Assembly: GCA_037144255.1 (NCBI GenBank)
Contig: JBAWXE010000009.1
Coordinates: forward strand, 1-52,318
Reading direction: 5' to 3'
DNA from: JBAWXE01 sp037144255
GTDB lineage: Bacteria; Bacteroidota; Bacteroidia; Chitinophagales; Chitinophagaceae
DNA length: 52,318 nt
Within the stretch, counting starts at the first letter, position 1; the number at the start of each line of letters is the position of its first letter. The notes below the pieces were generated by a model. The model saw only the letters and a list, made by a program, of their open reading frames with translations, did not search any database and was not told the DNA's origin. Shown here piece after piece: positions 43,617 to 52,118 of the stretch. The position numbers were made by a program, and so were the translations under genes.

Positions 43617-45272
43617 ATGCAAAAACTCACAAAAAATAATCTGCTCATATTTTTATTTTTGTGGCTCTTATTATTTGTCATCTATTTTCCTGCTGCAAAG
43701 GCAGGCCTGGTAGGCGACTTCCCCGGTTGGATAGATCAGGTAAGCAATCGTTCATTTCTCCATTATATCAATCGTTCCGATTCTAATATCAACAGCCTGT
43801 ATCAATTCACACAGTTGATGACATGGATATTCTATCACCTGTTTGGTACACATGCTTGGCCATGGCATGTATTGAATATCACAATGCACAGTATCAACGG
43901 CCTGCTCATTTTTATAATTTGCAAACAATTATTTACAGACTCAGGTATAGAGAATGCAGCCTCTATATCTATGATAGGTGTATTGTTATATTGTGTATGC
44001 CCTCACATTTCAGAGGTTATTGTATGGGAGCCTGCCTATCACTTTTTGCAGGGTTTGATGCTGATATTATTGATAATGCGCTGTGTACAGTTATTTCATC
44101 ATACGCCTAAGACTAGATATTTTATTGTGGCAGTTGTACTGTTCCTAGTATCTACCTACTCATTAGAGGTTTTCTACCTCACACCCTTTTTCACCCTAAC
44201 TATGGCCATATATTACCGTTATGCATTGAATTATAATAAGGCACTTTTTAGGAGAGTAATCTTATACTTTTTCATTCCACAAATTGTTTTATTTGTTGCA
44301 CACCTGATAATACTTCGTATCGTATACCCTTCAGGTATAGCGCATATAGGCGAGTTATCGTTTTCAATGGAAATGTTTTTTAAGTTTCCCGAATATCTAT
44401 TTCATATAATTTGTTTTGGCAGATATTTTCCACACGACATTAAGGAGAAAATATATCATCATTTAGAATCTATAAAGTTCCTGATGATCTTTTATTCCAT
44501 TCTATGTATCATCTGTGTATATATCATTGTAAAGATCAAAAAGATGAGTCAAAGAGCCAGGGCGGCCTCTTTCATGTTTGTGTGTTTGCTTTTCTCAATG
44601 GCTCTCATCATTCCGGTATGGTTGCAGAAGGAGTTTATAGTTGTTGCAGATAGATATACCTATGTGATGGATGTATTCATTGATATGTTGATGAGTGTAC
44701 TTATGAGCTTTATATCTATCAGGTTCATCCGCTGGAATTTATGGTTAGTATATGCATTGATCAATGTTTATTGTACTACCACAGTTGTGAAGTTCTGGAA
44801 GCAGTCTGCAGTTATTATAAACAACCTGCTGGATACATTCCCTTATGATGCAAGTAGGAGAATAGTGTTACTTAATTTACCTCAATGTTTGAAAGGAGTA
44901 CCTATGATACATTCAGACCCGGATGGACAGTTTTTGCTGATGTATAACATGCTGCAGAATAAACATATTACTACGCCAGTGTATGATGGTTTATCATTTA
45001 ATATGACCAGTACAATGGATGGTGCGCATGTAACGGTAATGAATGATAGCCTGATACATGTTACACTTAATCAATGGGGCACATGGTGGTGGTATGGTTT
45101 CTTTGGTGCACTGAATTATGAGAATAGAGATTACAAAATAGAAATAAAAGACCCTGGTCACTGGTATGAACTGATACTTAAAAGACCTGCTTCAGAGTAT
45201 TTATTGTTGTATATGGTGGATGGTCAGTGGAAGAAAGTAGATATGAATCATAAAAATGAAGATCAGAATTGA
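43617..45272 (+). CDS. Polytopic membrane protein, unnamed family (copy 2)
   Basis: A 551-residue paralogue of the protein at 19496, similar along its whole length and ending alike (KKVDMNHKNEDQN against KVVDWSKKNQDQN). About ten hydrophobic segments come first, starting LLIFLFLWLLLFVIYFPAAK; the motif GDFPGWIDQVSNRSF follows the first helix. The soluble C-terminal part keeps DGAHVTVMNDS, VTLNQWGTWWWY and GHWYELILK. Again there is no family I can name; a GT-C-type glycosyltransferase is a guess from topology. The gene stands between the glutamine synthetase terminator and scoA, alone. Its third codon positions are more AT-rich than in copy 1. Confidence 0.75.
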   Translation: MQKLTKNNLLIFLFLWLLLFVIYFPAAKAGLVGDFPGWIDQVSNRSFLHYINRSDSNINSLYQFTQLMTWIFYHLFGTHAWPWHVLNITMHSINGLLIFIICKQLFTDSGIENAASISMIGVLLYCVCPHISEVIVWEPAYHFLQGLMLILLIMRCVQLFHHTPKTRYFIVAVVLFLVSTYSLEVFYLTPFFTLTMAIYYRYALNYNKALFRRVILYFFIPQIVLFVAHLIILRIVYPSGIAHIGELSFSMEMFFKFPEYLFHIICFGRYFPHDIKEKIYHHLESIKFLMIFYSILCIICVYIIVKIKKMSQRARAASFMFVCLLFSMALIIPVWLQKEFIVVADRYTYVMDVFIDMLMSVLMSFISIRFIRWNLWLVYALINVYCTTTVVKFWKQSAVIINNLLDTFPYDASRRIVLLNLPQCLKGVPMIHSDPDGQFLLMYNMLQNKHITTPVYDGLSFNMTSTMDGAHVTVMNDSLIHVTLNQWGTWWWYGFFGALNYENRDYKIEIKDPGHWYELILKRPASEYLLLYMVDGQWKKVDMNHKNEDQN

Positions 45273-45362
45273 TATGGATACGGGAACACATTCATATTTC
45301 GCATATCTCATGCTTTATTACATCAGTTAATAATCCTTATTTTAGCATAAATATTTAGATCC

Positions 45363-46064
45363 ATGGGATTGAACAAAGTTGTTGCAAATGCAGATGATGC
45401 CATCAAGGATATTTCTAATGGCGCGACTATTATGTTAGGTGGTTTCGGTTTATGTGGTATTCCTGAAAATTGTATTGCCGCCTTGGTACGCAAAGGTGTG
45501 AATGGTCTTACTTGTATCTCTAATAATGCAGGTGTAGACGATTTCGGTATAGGGCTTATGTTGCAGAAGAAGCAGGTAAAGAAAATGATCTCTTCTTATG
45601 TAGGTGAGAATGCAGAATTCGAACGTCAGTTACTCAGCGGTGAGCTGGAAGTAGAATTAGTGCCGCAGGGTACACTGGCTACCCGCTGCATGGCCGCAGG
45701 GTATGGTATGCCGGCTATCTTCACACCTGCAGGTGTGGGTACAGAAGTAGCAGATGGTAAAGAAGTAAGGAACTTTAATGGCAAAGACTATTTGCTGGAA
45801 TATGCTTTCGATGCGGAATACGCTATAGTAAAGGCTTGGAAAGGTGATACGCAGGGTAATTTGATATATAAAGAGACAGCCAGAAATTTCAATCCGCTGA
45901 TGGCTATGGGTGGTAAGATCACAATTGCAGAAGTAGAAGAACTGGTACCTGCCGGCGAACTGGATCCGAATTTGATACACACCCCGGGTATATATGTACA
46001 ACGTATCTTTCAGGGTAAGGATTATGAAAAACGCATCGAGCAAAGAACAGTTAGGAAAAACTAA
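45363..46064 (+). CDS. scoA: 3-oxoacid CoA-transferase subunit A
   Basis: The 233-residue product is the alpha subunit of a class I CoA-transferase of the succinyl-CoA:3-ketoacid type, which activates acetoacetate in ketone-body or fatty/amino-acid breakdown. Marks: MLGGFGLCGIPENCIAALV, LTCISNNAGVDDFGIGLML, and the end NLIHTPGIYVQRIF. The beta subunit lies downstream but is separated by 453 bases, because a cassette is inserted. Normally the two genes lie a few bases apart. The stop codon overlaps the left inverted arm of the cassette. Confidence 0.94.
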   Translation: MGLNKVVANADDAIKDISNGATIMLGGFGLCGIPENCIAALVRKGVNGLTCISNNAGVDDFGIGLMLQKKQVKKMISSYVGENAEFERQLLSGELEVELVPQGTLATRCMAAGYGMPAIFTPAGVGTEVADGKEVRNFNGKDYLLEYAFDAEYAIVKAWKGDTQGNLIYKETARNFNPLMAMGGKITIAEVEELVPAGELDPNLIHTPGIYVQRIFQGKDYEKRIEQRTVRKN

Positions 46065-46157
46065 TGTGGTTAATGCGACAATGAGGTATTCAAATTATAT
46101 TTATGAAAATTGATATTGAGAAAAACCCATTATTAAAACACTCAATAGAGCTCATTG

Positions 46158-46451
46158 ATGATGATAAAGTTTGTAGAATTATTAGAGAATGATAAGAAAT
46201 TCATTATTGCAAATCAATTACTAAAATGTAGTACTTCTATAGGCGCGAATGTAATGGAAGCACAAAGCGCAGAAAGTAAAAATGATTTTATTCACAAACT
46301 GAAAATAGCAGATAAAGAAGCACATGAAACATGGTATTGGTTATACTTATGTGAAAAGTCTGAAAATTACCCATTTGATAAGAATTTAGTAAATAAATTA
46401 AATGAAATAATGAGATTGCTCAATGCAATTATTTTTTCAGGAAAAAATTGA
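46158..46451 (+). CDS. Four helix bundle protein (23S IVS/S23 family)
   Basis: The 97-residue product has the signature of the four-helix-bundle family (PF05635, TIGR02436 type): IANQLLKCSTSIGANVMEAQ, SKNDFIHKLKIADKEAHETW and YWLYLCEKSE. Members form pentameric bundles, are encoded in 23S rRNA intervening sequences, and are related to Avd of diversity-generating retroelements. The expected first helix (MKIDIEKNPLLKHSIELI) is present upstream at 46103-46156 but in another frame, so the gene looks frame-broken near 46155 (two bases lost or one gained); a shorter start at 46158 is possible. Function of the family is unclear. Confidence 0.75.
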   Translation: MMIKFVELLENDKKFIIANQLLKCSTSIGANVMEAQSAESKNDFIHKLKIADKEAHETWYWLYLCEKSENYPFDKNLVNKLNEIMRLLNAIIFSGKN

Positions 46452-46474
46452 TAACAGGCTGTGTAGAATAAGGG

Positions 46475-46508
46475 CATCACATTGTCGCATTCATCACATT
46501 GTCGCATT
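46475..46508. repeat. Tandem 17-base repeat, right cassette end
   Basis: Two exact copies of CATCACATTGTCGCATT (46475-46491 and 46492-46508), ending nine bases before the scoB start. The complement occurs once at the left cassette end. Confidence 0.85.
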
Positions 46509-46517
46509 TTTTAGATT

Positions 46518-47174
46518 ATGGCACTCAATAAAGAGCAGATAGCTCAACGAATAGCAAAAGAATTGAAAGATGGTTACTATGTGAATCTGGGTATAGGTAT
46601 ACCCACACTGGTAGCCAATTATATACCCGAAGGTGTGAATGTGGTATTGCAGAGTGAGAATGGATTGTTAGGTATGGGGCCTTTCCCTTTTGATGGGGAT
46701 GAAGATCCGGATCTGATAAACGCAGGTAAGCAAACGATCACTACTGTTCCGGGTTCTGCATTTTTTGATAGTGCTATGAGTTTCGGTATGATACGTGCCG
46801 GCAAGGTAGACCTAACAGTACTGGGTGCTATGGAAGTGGCAGATAATGGCGATATAGCTAACTGGAAGATACCCGGCAAAATGGTAAAAGGCATGGGTGG
46901 TGCCATGGATCTGGTGGCAGCTGCCAAGAATATTATTGTGGCTATGCAACACACTAATCCTAAGGGCGAAAGCAAACTATTACCTAAATGTACATTACCA
47001 CTTACAGGTGTAGGTTGTGTGAAGAAAATAGTAAGTGATCTGGGTGTGTTTGAAGTAACGCCTAATGGATTTGTTTGTTTGGAGCGAGCACCGGGTGTAT
47101 CTGTAGAAGAGATAAGATCTAAAACTGCAGGTAAGCTTACAATAGCTGATGATGTGAAAGAAATGTTTTTTTAA
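46518..47174 (+). CDS. scoB: 3-oxoacid CoA-transferase subunit B
   Basis: The 218-residue beta subunit carries the catalytic glutamate in VVLQSENGLLGMGPFP (about residue 46), which forms the covalent CoA thioester. Also typical: GIGIPTLVANYIPEGV, GGAMDLVAAAKNIIVAMQHT and NPKGESKLLPKCTLPLTG. It works as a heterodimer-based complex with ScoA. The ATG lies directly after the tandem repeat of the inserted cassette, so translation initiation may depend on the altered upstream RNA. The ArsC-like gene follows after two bases. Confidence 0.95.
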   Translation: MALNKEQIAQRIAKELKDGYYVNLGIGIPTLVANYIPEGVNVVLQSENGLLGMGPFPFDGDEDPDLINAGKQTITTVPGSAFFDSAMSFGMIRAGKVDLTVLGAMEVADNGDIANWKIPGKMVKGMGGAMDLVAAAKNIIVAMQHTNPKGESKLLPKCTLPLTGVGCVKKIVSDLGVFEVTPNGFVCLERAPGVSVEEIRSKTAGKLTIADDVKEMFF

Positions 47175-47176
47175 GC

Positions 47177-47524
47177 ATGTCGCAGATCATCATTTATCAC
47201 AACGGACGTTGTACCAAGAGCAGAGGGGCATTAGAGATATTGCAAGAAAATGGTTTGGTACCTAATATCAGATACTATCTGATGGAACCGCTGACACAAA
47301 AGGAATTGCAAGCATTACTGAAGAAGCTAAAAATGAAAGCCTCAGACTTAGTAAGAACGAGTGAACCATTGTACAAAGAAGAATATAAAGACCTGCAATT
47401 GACAGAAAAACAGTGGTTGAAAATTCTGACTGAGAATCCGGTATTGATTGAAAGACCTATAGTAGAGAATGGAGATAAAGCAGTAGTAGCAAGGCCCTCA
47501 GAAAGAATATTCGAAATATTATAA
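47177..47524 (+). CDS. arsC: ArsC-family (glutaredoxin-type) arsenate reductase-like protein
   Basis: The 115-residue protein matches the ArsC/YffB thioredoxin-fold family. The catalytic motif is GRCTKSRGALEIL with Cys12, and the arginines expected to bind arsenate are present in LVRTSEPLYKE, LIERPIV and VARPSE. It starts two bases after scoB, so it is co-transcribed with the CoA-transferase. No ars operon genes are nearby, so a role in arsenate reduction is uncertain; other oxidoreductase roles are possible. A clear terminator follows. Confidence 0.88.
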   Translation: MSQIIIYHNGRCTKSRGALEILQENGLVPNIRYYLMEPLTQKELQALLKKLKMKASDLVRTSEPLYKEEYKDLQLTEKQWLKILTENPVLIERPIVENGDKAVVARPSERIFEIL

Positions 47525-47532
47525 AATAGTGC

Positions 47533-47554
47533 AGCCCTCAAATGAGGGCTTTTT
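47533..47554 (+). terminator. Rho-independent terminator
   Basis: AGCCCTC, loop AAAT, GAGGGCT, then a TTTT run, nine bases after the ArsC-like gene. It ends the scoA-scoB-arsC unit. Confidence 0.9.
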
Positions 47555-47586
47555 ATACAGACAATAATTACCCGCTACCATATAAA

Positions 47587-48654
47587 ATGAAACGCTATCT
47601 GAGATATATATTGTTATCCTGCTGCTGTTTAGTAGTACTAACACCGGTATATGCTCAGCCCAAAAAGGAAGAAGATCTCATTAATGCTATTCTTACTTGT
47701 CTGGAACATAAGGACAGTGTATCGTATGTAAGTCTGTTCCCAGAATTTGCACAAATATGGGCTATGGCCAACGATGCCAAATCAGCGGACTATGATGAAA
47801 TGGCCTATCTGCGTGTGCATCCTGAAGCATTAAGACAATTAGATCCCAACTTCAATAAAGAAATTGGTAATGGCTTTAATTCCTTATTGCAACAAGGTAA
47901 AACACTGGGCCTGCACTGGGAAAAGATAGCTAGAGTGAGTTTTGAGTTGGAGAGAATGAAAGAGACAAAAGATATAAAGGGTATCAATAAAATAGCCACA
48001 AACAGGCTGAGAGGGTATGTGTTTATACTAGATGAACTATCACAAAAAAGATATGCATTTACTACCAGTGAGTTAATGAGTATAAAAGGGAAATGGTATG
48101 GTGGCAGGCTTACCTACATCTTTGAAGCATCTAATAAAGATGCTTTTATGGAGAAGCTGAACCTGGTGATAAAAAATAAAGGACAACTGCCTAAAGATAC
48201 CACAGCAGAAGTAGACAGTACCGATAAACAACAGGATGAAATAACTATACCCAAGAGAAGGATCATAGTGGACAGGAAATATTACTCGGGCAAATTTGAT
48301 AATGAGATACCTGTAAAACTATATGTGAGATACCTGAAAGTACCGGGTTGTAAAGATGAGGCCTGTGCCTGGGAATCAATATTCAAATTTGGGGAGGAAG
48401 ACTATGTGCGCATGAAAGTGACCAAGAATGAAAAGGGTGCCTGGCTTTTCTCTGACGAAGCAGTGCCCGGTAGCATGGAATTAATATTAAAAGGAAATAT
48501 TTATACCGGTACATGGACCACCAATGAGGACCAGACGGGCTATGATGCCAAACTGACGGAAACCCCTATTACCCCCAAGAAGACAGAACAACTGGATAAT
48601 ATATTGGAAGAAGATATAGCCCCCGGCAAATCTGCCAACAATGTTACCTATTAA
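47587..48654 (+). CDS. Exported protein of unknown function
   Basis: I do not recognise a family. The 355-residue product has a signal peptide (MKRYLRYILLSCCCLVVLTP, cleavage after VYA-Q). The N-terminal half is helical (DLINAILTCLEHKDSVSY, GFNSLLQQGKTLGLHWEKIA); the C-terminal half is beta-rich (PVKLYVRYLKVPGCKDEAC, NIYTGTWTTNEDQTGYDAKL), with two cysteines that could bond. The ATG at 47587 is chosen because the upstream codons overlap a terminator. It is followed after 87 bases by the ATPase gene on the same strand. Expected in the periplasm. Confidence 0.75.
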   Translation: MKRYLRYILLSCCCLVVLTPVYAQPKKEEDLINAILTCLEHKDSVSYVSLFPEFAQIWAMANDAKSADYDEMAYLRVHPEALRQLDPNFNKEIGNGFNSLLQQGKTLGLHWEKIARVSFELERMKETKDIKGINKIATNRLRGYVFILDELSQKRYAFTTSELMSIKGKWYGGRLTYIFEASNKDAFMEKLNLVIKNKGQLPKDTTAEVDSTDKQQDEITIPKRRIIVDRKYYSGKFDNEIPVKLYVRYLKVPGCKDEACAWESIFKFGEEDYVRMKVTKNEKGAWLFSDEAVPGSMELILKGNIYTGTWTTNEDQTGYDAKLTETPITPKKTEQLDNILEEDIAPGKSANNVTY

Positions 48655-48741
48655 TTATATCAATAAGGGTATACGAACTCTTGCAGCAACAAATCTGTTG
48701 CATGCCGTAACTTTAACAGACTATAACAGCAAAGGAATTTC

Positions 48742-50268
48742 ATGCAACAACCAAATATCAAGACCCTTGGTGAACTAAAAAAATCGGGGTATGTAAGTAA
48801 AACAGTAAAAGAAGAGATACGCAGAAACCTGATAACATCTATTGAAAAAAAGGAAAGCCCTTTTCATGGTATATTAGGTTATGAAGATACGGTGATACCA
48901 GATGTGGAACGTGCCCTATTGAGTAGACATAATATATTGTTCTTAGGATTGCGAGGGCAAGCCAAGACCCGCATGGCGCGTGAAATGGTGAATCTGCTGG
49001 ATGAATGGATACCAGTGGTAGCAGGCAGTGAGATCAACGATGATCCTTTTGCACCTATATCTTTATATGCACGCAATATATTGGCACAGCAAGGTGATGC
49101 AACACCTATAGGCTGGCTGCATAGAAGCGAGCGCTACGGTGAGAAGCTGGCTACGCCCGATGTTTCGGTAGCGGACCTGATAGGTGATGTGGACCCGATA
49201 AAGGCAGCCAACATGCGCCTGAGTTTTGCAGATGAGAATGTGATACACTATGGTATCATACCCCGATCGCACAGAGGGATATTTGTTATAAATGAACTAC
49301 CAGATCTGCAAGCACGTATACAAGTATCATTATTCAACATACTGCAGGAAGGCGATATACAGATACGTGGTTTCAAACTGAGGATGCCACTGGATATCAT
49401 GTTTGTATTCACTGCTAACCCTGAGGATTATACCAACCGCGGTAGCATCGTTACCCCGCTAAAAGACCGTATAGAAAGCCAGATAGTAACACACTATCCT
49501 AAAACAATTGAAGTATCGAAAGCTATAACTGCACAGGAAGCAGATGTGCTGGATGAGCAACTGAAGAGAGTAGAAATGCCTGAGCTGTGCCGTATACTGG
49601 TGGAGCAGATAGCCATGGAAGCCCGCAAGAGTGAATATGTAGACCAGAAGAGTGGTGTATCTGCGAGGCTCACCATATCTGCCTATGAGAATCTGGTAAG
49701 TACTGCAGAGCGCCGTGCATTAAGAGAAGGCAGTGCACATACTATAGTGCGTATAGCAGATTTTATAGGTGTAGTCCCTGCTATTACCGGTAAGATAGAA
49801 CTGGTATACGAAGGAGAGCAAGAAGGGCCACAGAATGTAGCCTACCGCATGATAGGACAGGCTGTGCGCAGCATCTTCACACAGTATTTCCCAGACCCAC
49901 AAACATTTAAAAAGAATAGCAGAGAGATACAAGAAAAGAAAGTCAAGCACAATCCGTATCAACCGATCATAGATTGGTTTGGTAAAGGTAACGACCTGTT
50001 ACTGCTGCAAGAGGAGGACGATGATACATTTACACAAAGTCTGTATGTAGTAGATGGCCTGCATGCTGCCGTAAAGCAATTTTACCCAACATTGGACGAA
50101 CCACATATTACACTGCTGATGGAGTTCTTGCTACATGGACTAGCAGAGTTCTCTCTGATAAGTAAGAAAGGTATAGAAGGCGGTGGCTACTCGTTTGGTG
50201 ATATATTGGGCAGTATGATGAATATGAATCTGGGTGCCGATGAAGAAGGCGATGATGACGACTTGTAG
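48742..50268 (+). CDS. MoxR/magnesium-chelatase-like AAA+ ATPase
   Basis: A 508-residue ATPase of the type annotated in Bacteroidota as magnesium chelatase or sigma-54-interacting protein. Walker A is GLRGQAKTR (about residue 75), with Ala in place of the last Gly; Walker B is GIFVINELPDL, with Asn-Glu in place of Asp-Glu, which I believe is normal in this subgroup. FTANPEDYTNRGSIVTPLKDRI is the sensor region. The tail is acidic (DEEGDDDDL). Members work with a VWA-domain partner, usually encoded next door; here the next gene is convergent and no VWA gene is in the window. Chlorophyll-related activity is not implied. Confidence 0.85.
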   Translation: MQQPNIKTLGELKKSGYVSKTVKEEIRRNLITSIEKKESPFHGILGYEDTVIPDVERALLSRHNILFLGLRGQAKTRMAREMVNLLDEWIPVVAGSEINDDPFAPISLYARNILAQQGDATPIGWLHRSERYGEKLATPDVSVADLIGDVDPIKAANMRLSFADENVIHYGIIPRSHRGIFVINELPDLQARIQVSLFNILQEGDIQIRGFKLRMPLDIMFVFTANPEDYTNRGSIVTPLKDRIESQIVTHYPKTIEVSKAITAQEADVLDEQLKRVEMPELCRILVEQIAMEARKSEYVDQKSGVSARLTISAYENLVSTAERRALREGSAHTIVRIADFIGVVPAITGKIELVYEGEQEGPQNVAYRMIGQAVRSIFTQYFPDPQTFKKNSREIQEKKVKHNPYQPIIDWFGKGNDLLLLQEEDDDTFTQSLYVVDGLHAAVKQFYPTLDEPHITLLMEFLLHGLAEFSLISKKGIEGGGYSFGDILGSMMNMNLGADEEGDDDDL

Positions 50269-50277
50269 TACCAAAGT

Positions 50278-50730
50278 TTAATTCAAGAAGAGTTTTTGTT
50301 TGCCCTCGTAGTTGACAGGTACGGTAACATATAGGTGTTTGCCTACTTTTACATGGCCCTGGAGTTTTACAGTTACTTCATTATCCAGCAGGAGCTGCAA
50401 GGCATTAGGCAGGATATTTTTCATATCTACTTGTAGCGATACCGGCAGCAGGAAAGACTCTAAACGAGGAATGGTGAACAAAGTATCCATCATCATTTTG
50501 CCCAAGTATCGATCGTTGATAAAGACATCTACGTCGGCGTTCTTGAGCTTCATGCCATAGGTATTTGGGTTGAACATCTTGATATTCAGCGAGAGAGTGG
50601 ACTTGCTGAGCGCCAACTTACTAACACTGAAATGCTCGATATCCTGATACACCAGATCTTTGGGGTGCGCGCAAGATGAGACGAGGCATATAGCCAGTAA
50701 TGCCCATACTAATGACCTGATATTCTTCAT
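50278..50730 (-). CDS. LEA14-like (LEA type 2) lipoprotein
   Basis: The 150-residue product is a lipoprotein: signal MKNIRSLVWALLAICLVSSC with lipidated Cys20. The mature part has the pattern of the LEA type 2 / water stress and hypersensitive response fold: SLNIKMFNPNTYGMKLKNAD, VDVFINDRYLGKM, ESFLLPVSLQVDM and VKVGKHLYVTVPV. The ATG at 50730 starts the signal exactly; the frame is open further up but that would put the membrane segment 30 residues in. It lies 55 bases after the transketolase gene and may share its transcript. Role unknown. Confidence 0.85.
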   Translation of the reverse strand: MKNIRSLVWALLAICLVSSCAHPKDLVYQDIEHFSVSKLALSKSTLSLNIKMFNPNTYGMKLKNADVDVFINDRYLGKMMMDTLFTIPRLESFLLPVSLQVDMKNILPNALQLLLDNEVTVKLQGHVKVGKHLYVTVPVNYEGKQKLFLN

Positions 50731-50785
50731 ATACAATATGATGAGTGCCTTATAGAATAAGGGTATATGAACGTATAGTAATTGC

Positions 50786-51748
50786 TTATTTTTTCTTGCG
50801 AGCCAATACCTTGTCAACAGCAGCTACGATATTCTCTTTAGTAAGACCATATTTCTGTAACAACTGCATAGGAGTACCACTCTCGCCGAAAGTATCGTTG
50901 ACAGCTACATATTCGTGAGGTAAAGGACACTCGCGACCAGCAACACCCGCAACGCTATCGCCCAGACCACCATTAACCTGATGTTCTTCGGCAGTGACCA
51001 TGCAACCTGTTTTGCGAATAGACTTGATGATAGCAGCTTCGTCCAGTGGCTTGATGGTGTGGATATTGATGAGCTCTACAGAGATACCGCGTTCTGCAAG
51101 CATCTTAGCAGCCTCTACGGCTATCCATACCAAGTGACCACATGCGAAGATGGTAACATCTGTACCCTCTGCTAACACTTGTGCTTTACCGATCTCAAAT
51201 TTCTGATCTTCGGCAGTAAAGTTAGGCCACTTAGGACGACCGAAACGTAAGTATACAGGGCCTTGGTGCTCTGCAATAGCAATGGTAGCAGCTTTGGTTT
51301 GATTGAAATCGCATGGAACGACAACAGTCATGCCTGGGAGCATTTTCATCATGCCTATATCTTCCAGTACCTGATGTGTAGCACCATCCTCGCCCAGAGT
51401 AAGTCCTGCGTGAGATGCACATATTTTTACATTCTTACCGCTGTATGCTACGGACTGACGGATCTGATCGTAAACACGAGAGGTAGAGAAATTGGCAAAT
51501 GTAGTAGTGTAAGGAATTTTACCACCGATGGTCATACCGGCAGCAACGCCGATCATATTGGCCTCTGCGATACCACACTGTACAAAACGTTCAGGAAATT
51601 CTTTCATGAACTGATTGAGCTTGAGCGAACCTGCGAGGTCGGCAGTAAGCGCAACAACATTAGGGTTGCGGCGTGCAGCCTCAACAATACCTTCTCCGAA
51701 ACCACCGCGGGTCTCTTTCTCGTTCAATATTTGTATATCCTGTAACAT
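50786..51748 (-). CDS. Transketolase C-terminal subunit
   Basis: The 320-residue product is the C-terminal half of a split transketolase: the pyrimidine-binding domain (FVQCGIAEANMIGVAAGMTI, TTFANFSTSRVYDQIRQSVA) and the C-terminal domain (AKMLAERGISVELINIHTIK). The glutamate that activates thiamine is in CGIAEANM. The N-terminal, pyrophosphate-binding half is a separate gene in such organisms, usually adjacent; here the upstream neighbour is a SUI1 gene instead, 28 bases away. The two halves assemble into the working enzyme of the pentose phosphate pathway. Confidence 0.92.
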   Translation of the reverse strand: MLQDIQILNEKETRGGFGEGIVEAARRNPNVVALTADLAGSLKLNQFMKEFPERFVQCGIAEANMIGVAAGMTIGGKIPYTTTFANFSTSRVYDQIRQSVAYSGKNVKICASHAGLTLGEDGATHQVLEDIGMMKMLPGMTVVVPCDFNQTKAATIAIAEHQGPVYLRFGRPKWPNFTAEDQKFEIGKAQVLAEGTDVTIFACGHLVWIAVEAAKMLAERGISVELINIHTIKPLDEAAIIKSIRKTGCMVTAEEHQVNGGLGDSVAGVAGRECPLPHEYVAVNDTFGESGTPMQLLQKYGLTKENIVAAVDKVLARKKK

Positions 51749-51776
51749 GGGGTAAAAATGTGGCGCAAAAATAGGA

Positions 51777-52118
51777 TTATCCTTTGGTTAAAGTATAGCC
51801 CCAGTCCTTAAGCCATACAATCATTTTTTCTTTATAATCTCCTTGTATGATAATGAAACCATCTTTGACACTGCCACCTGTGCCGCAACGTGTCTTGAGT
51901 TGCTTGCCCAGAGCCTCCAGATCGTCGGTAGTGCCCTCAAAACCCTCTACCAGAGTGACTACCTTGCCGGCGCGCTGGCGGGAATCGAGTTTGATGCGGA
52001 GTTTCTGCTTATCCTTAGGCAGAGTGACCTCTGCTGGTTCATCAGGAAAATCTTTCATATAATCCTGATTGGTAGAGTATACCAGACCATCGGGGCGAGC
52101 ATTATGTTTTTTTGACAT
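51777..52118 (-). CDS. SUI1/eIF1-family translation factor (YciH-like)
   Basis: The 113-residue product opens MSKKHNARPDGLVYSTN and carries the eIF1/SUI1 fold: LRIKLDSRQRAGKVVTLVEG, LGKQLKTRCGTGGSVKDGFI and IQGDYKEKMIVWLKDWGY. It is the bacterial YciH type, implicated in start-codon checking. A start two codons earlier (52124) is equally possible. It is first in a minus-strand group with transketolase. About 190 bases to the window edge hold no gene that I can see. Confidence 0.92.
   Translation of the reverse strand: MSKKHNARPDGLVYSTNQDYMKDFPDEPAEVTLPKDKQKLRIKLDSRQRAGKVVTLVEGFEGTTDDLEALGKQLKTRCGTGGSVKDGFIIIQGDYKEKMIVWLKDWGYTLTKG

Larger units (their letters stand above)
46063..46508. mobile_element. 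Cassette with inverted ends between scoA and scoB
   Basis: The left end (46063-46083) and right end (46480-46500) are inverted repeats identical at 19 of 21 positions; in RNA they could pair with one G-U pair and one mismatch. A further half unit extends to 46508. The element contains a four-helix-bundle gene of the kind found in 23S rRNA intervening sequences. Removing 46065-46508 would leave nine bases between the scoA stop and the scoB ATG. This suggests an intervening-sequence-like insertion into an operon. No target duplication is obvious and no transposase is present. Confidence 0.55.

Noticed and set aside
46103..46451. Diversity-generating retroelement (the four-helix protein is related to Avd)
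   Set aside because: There is no reverse transcriptase, template repeat or variable-repeat target gene nearby.
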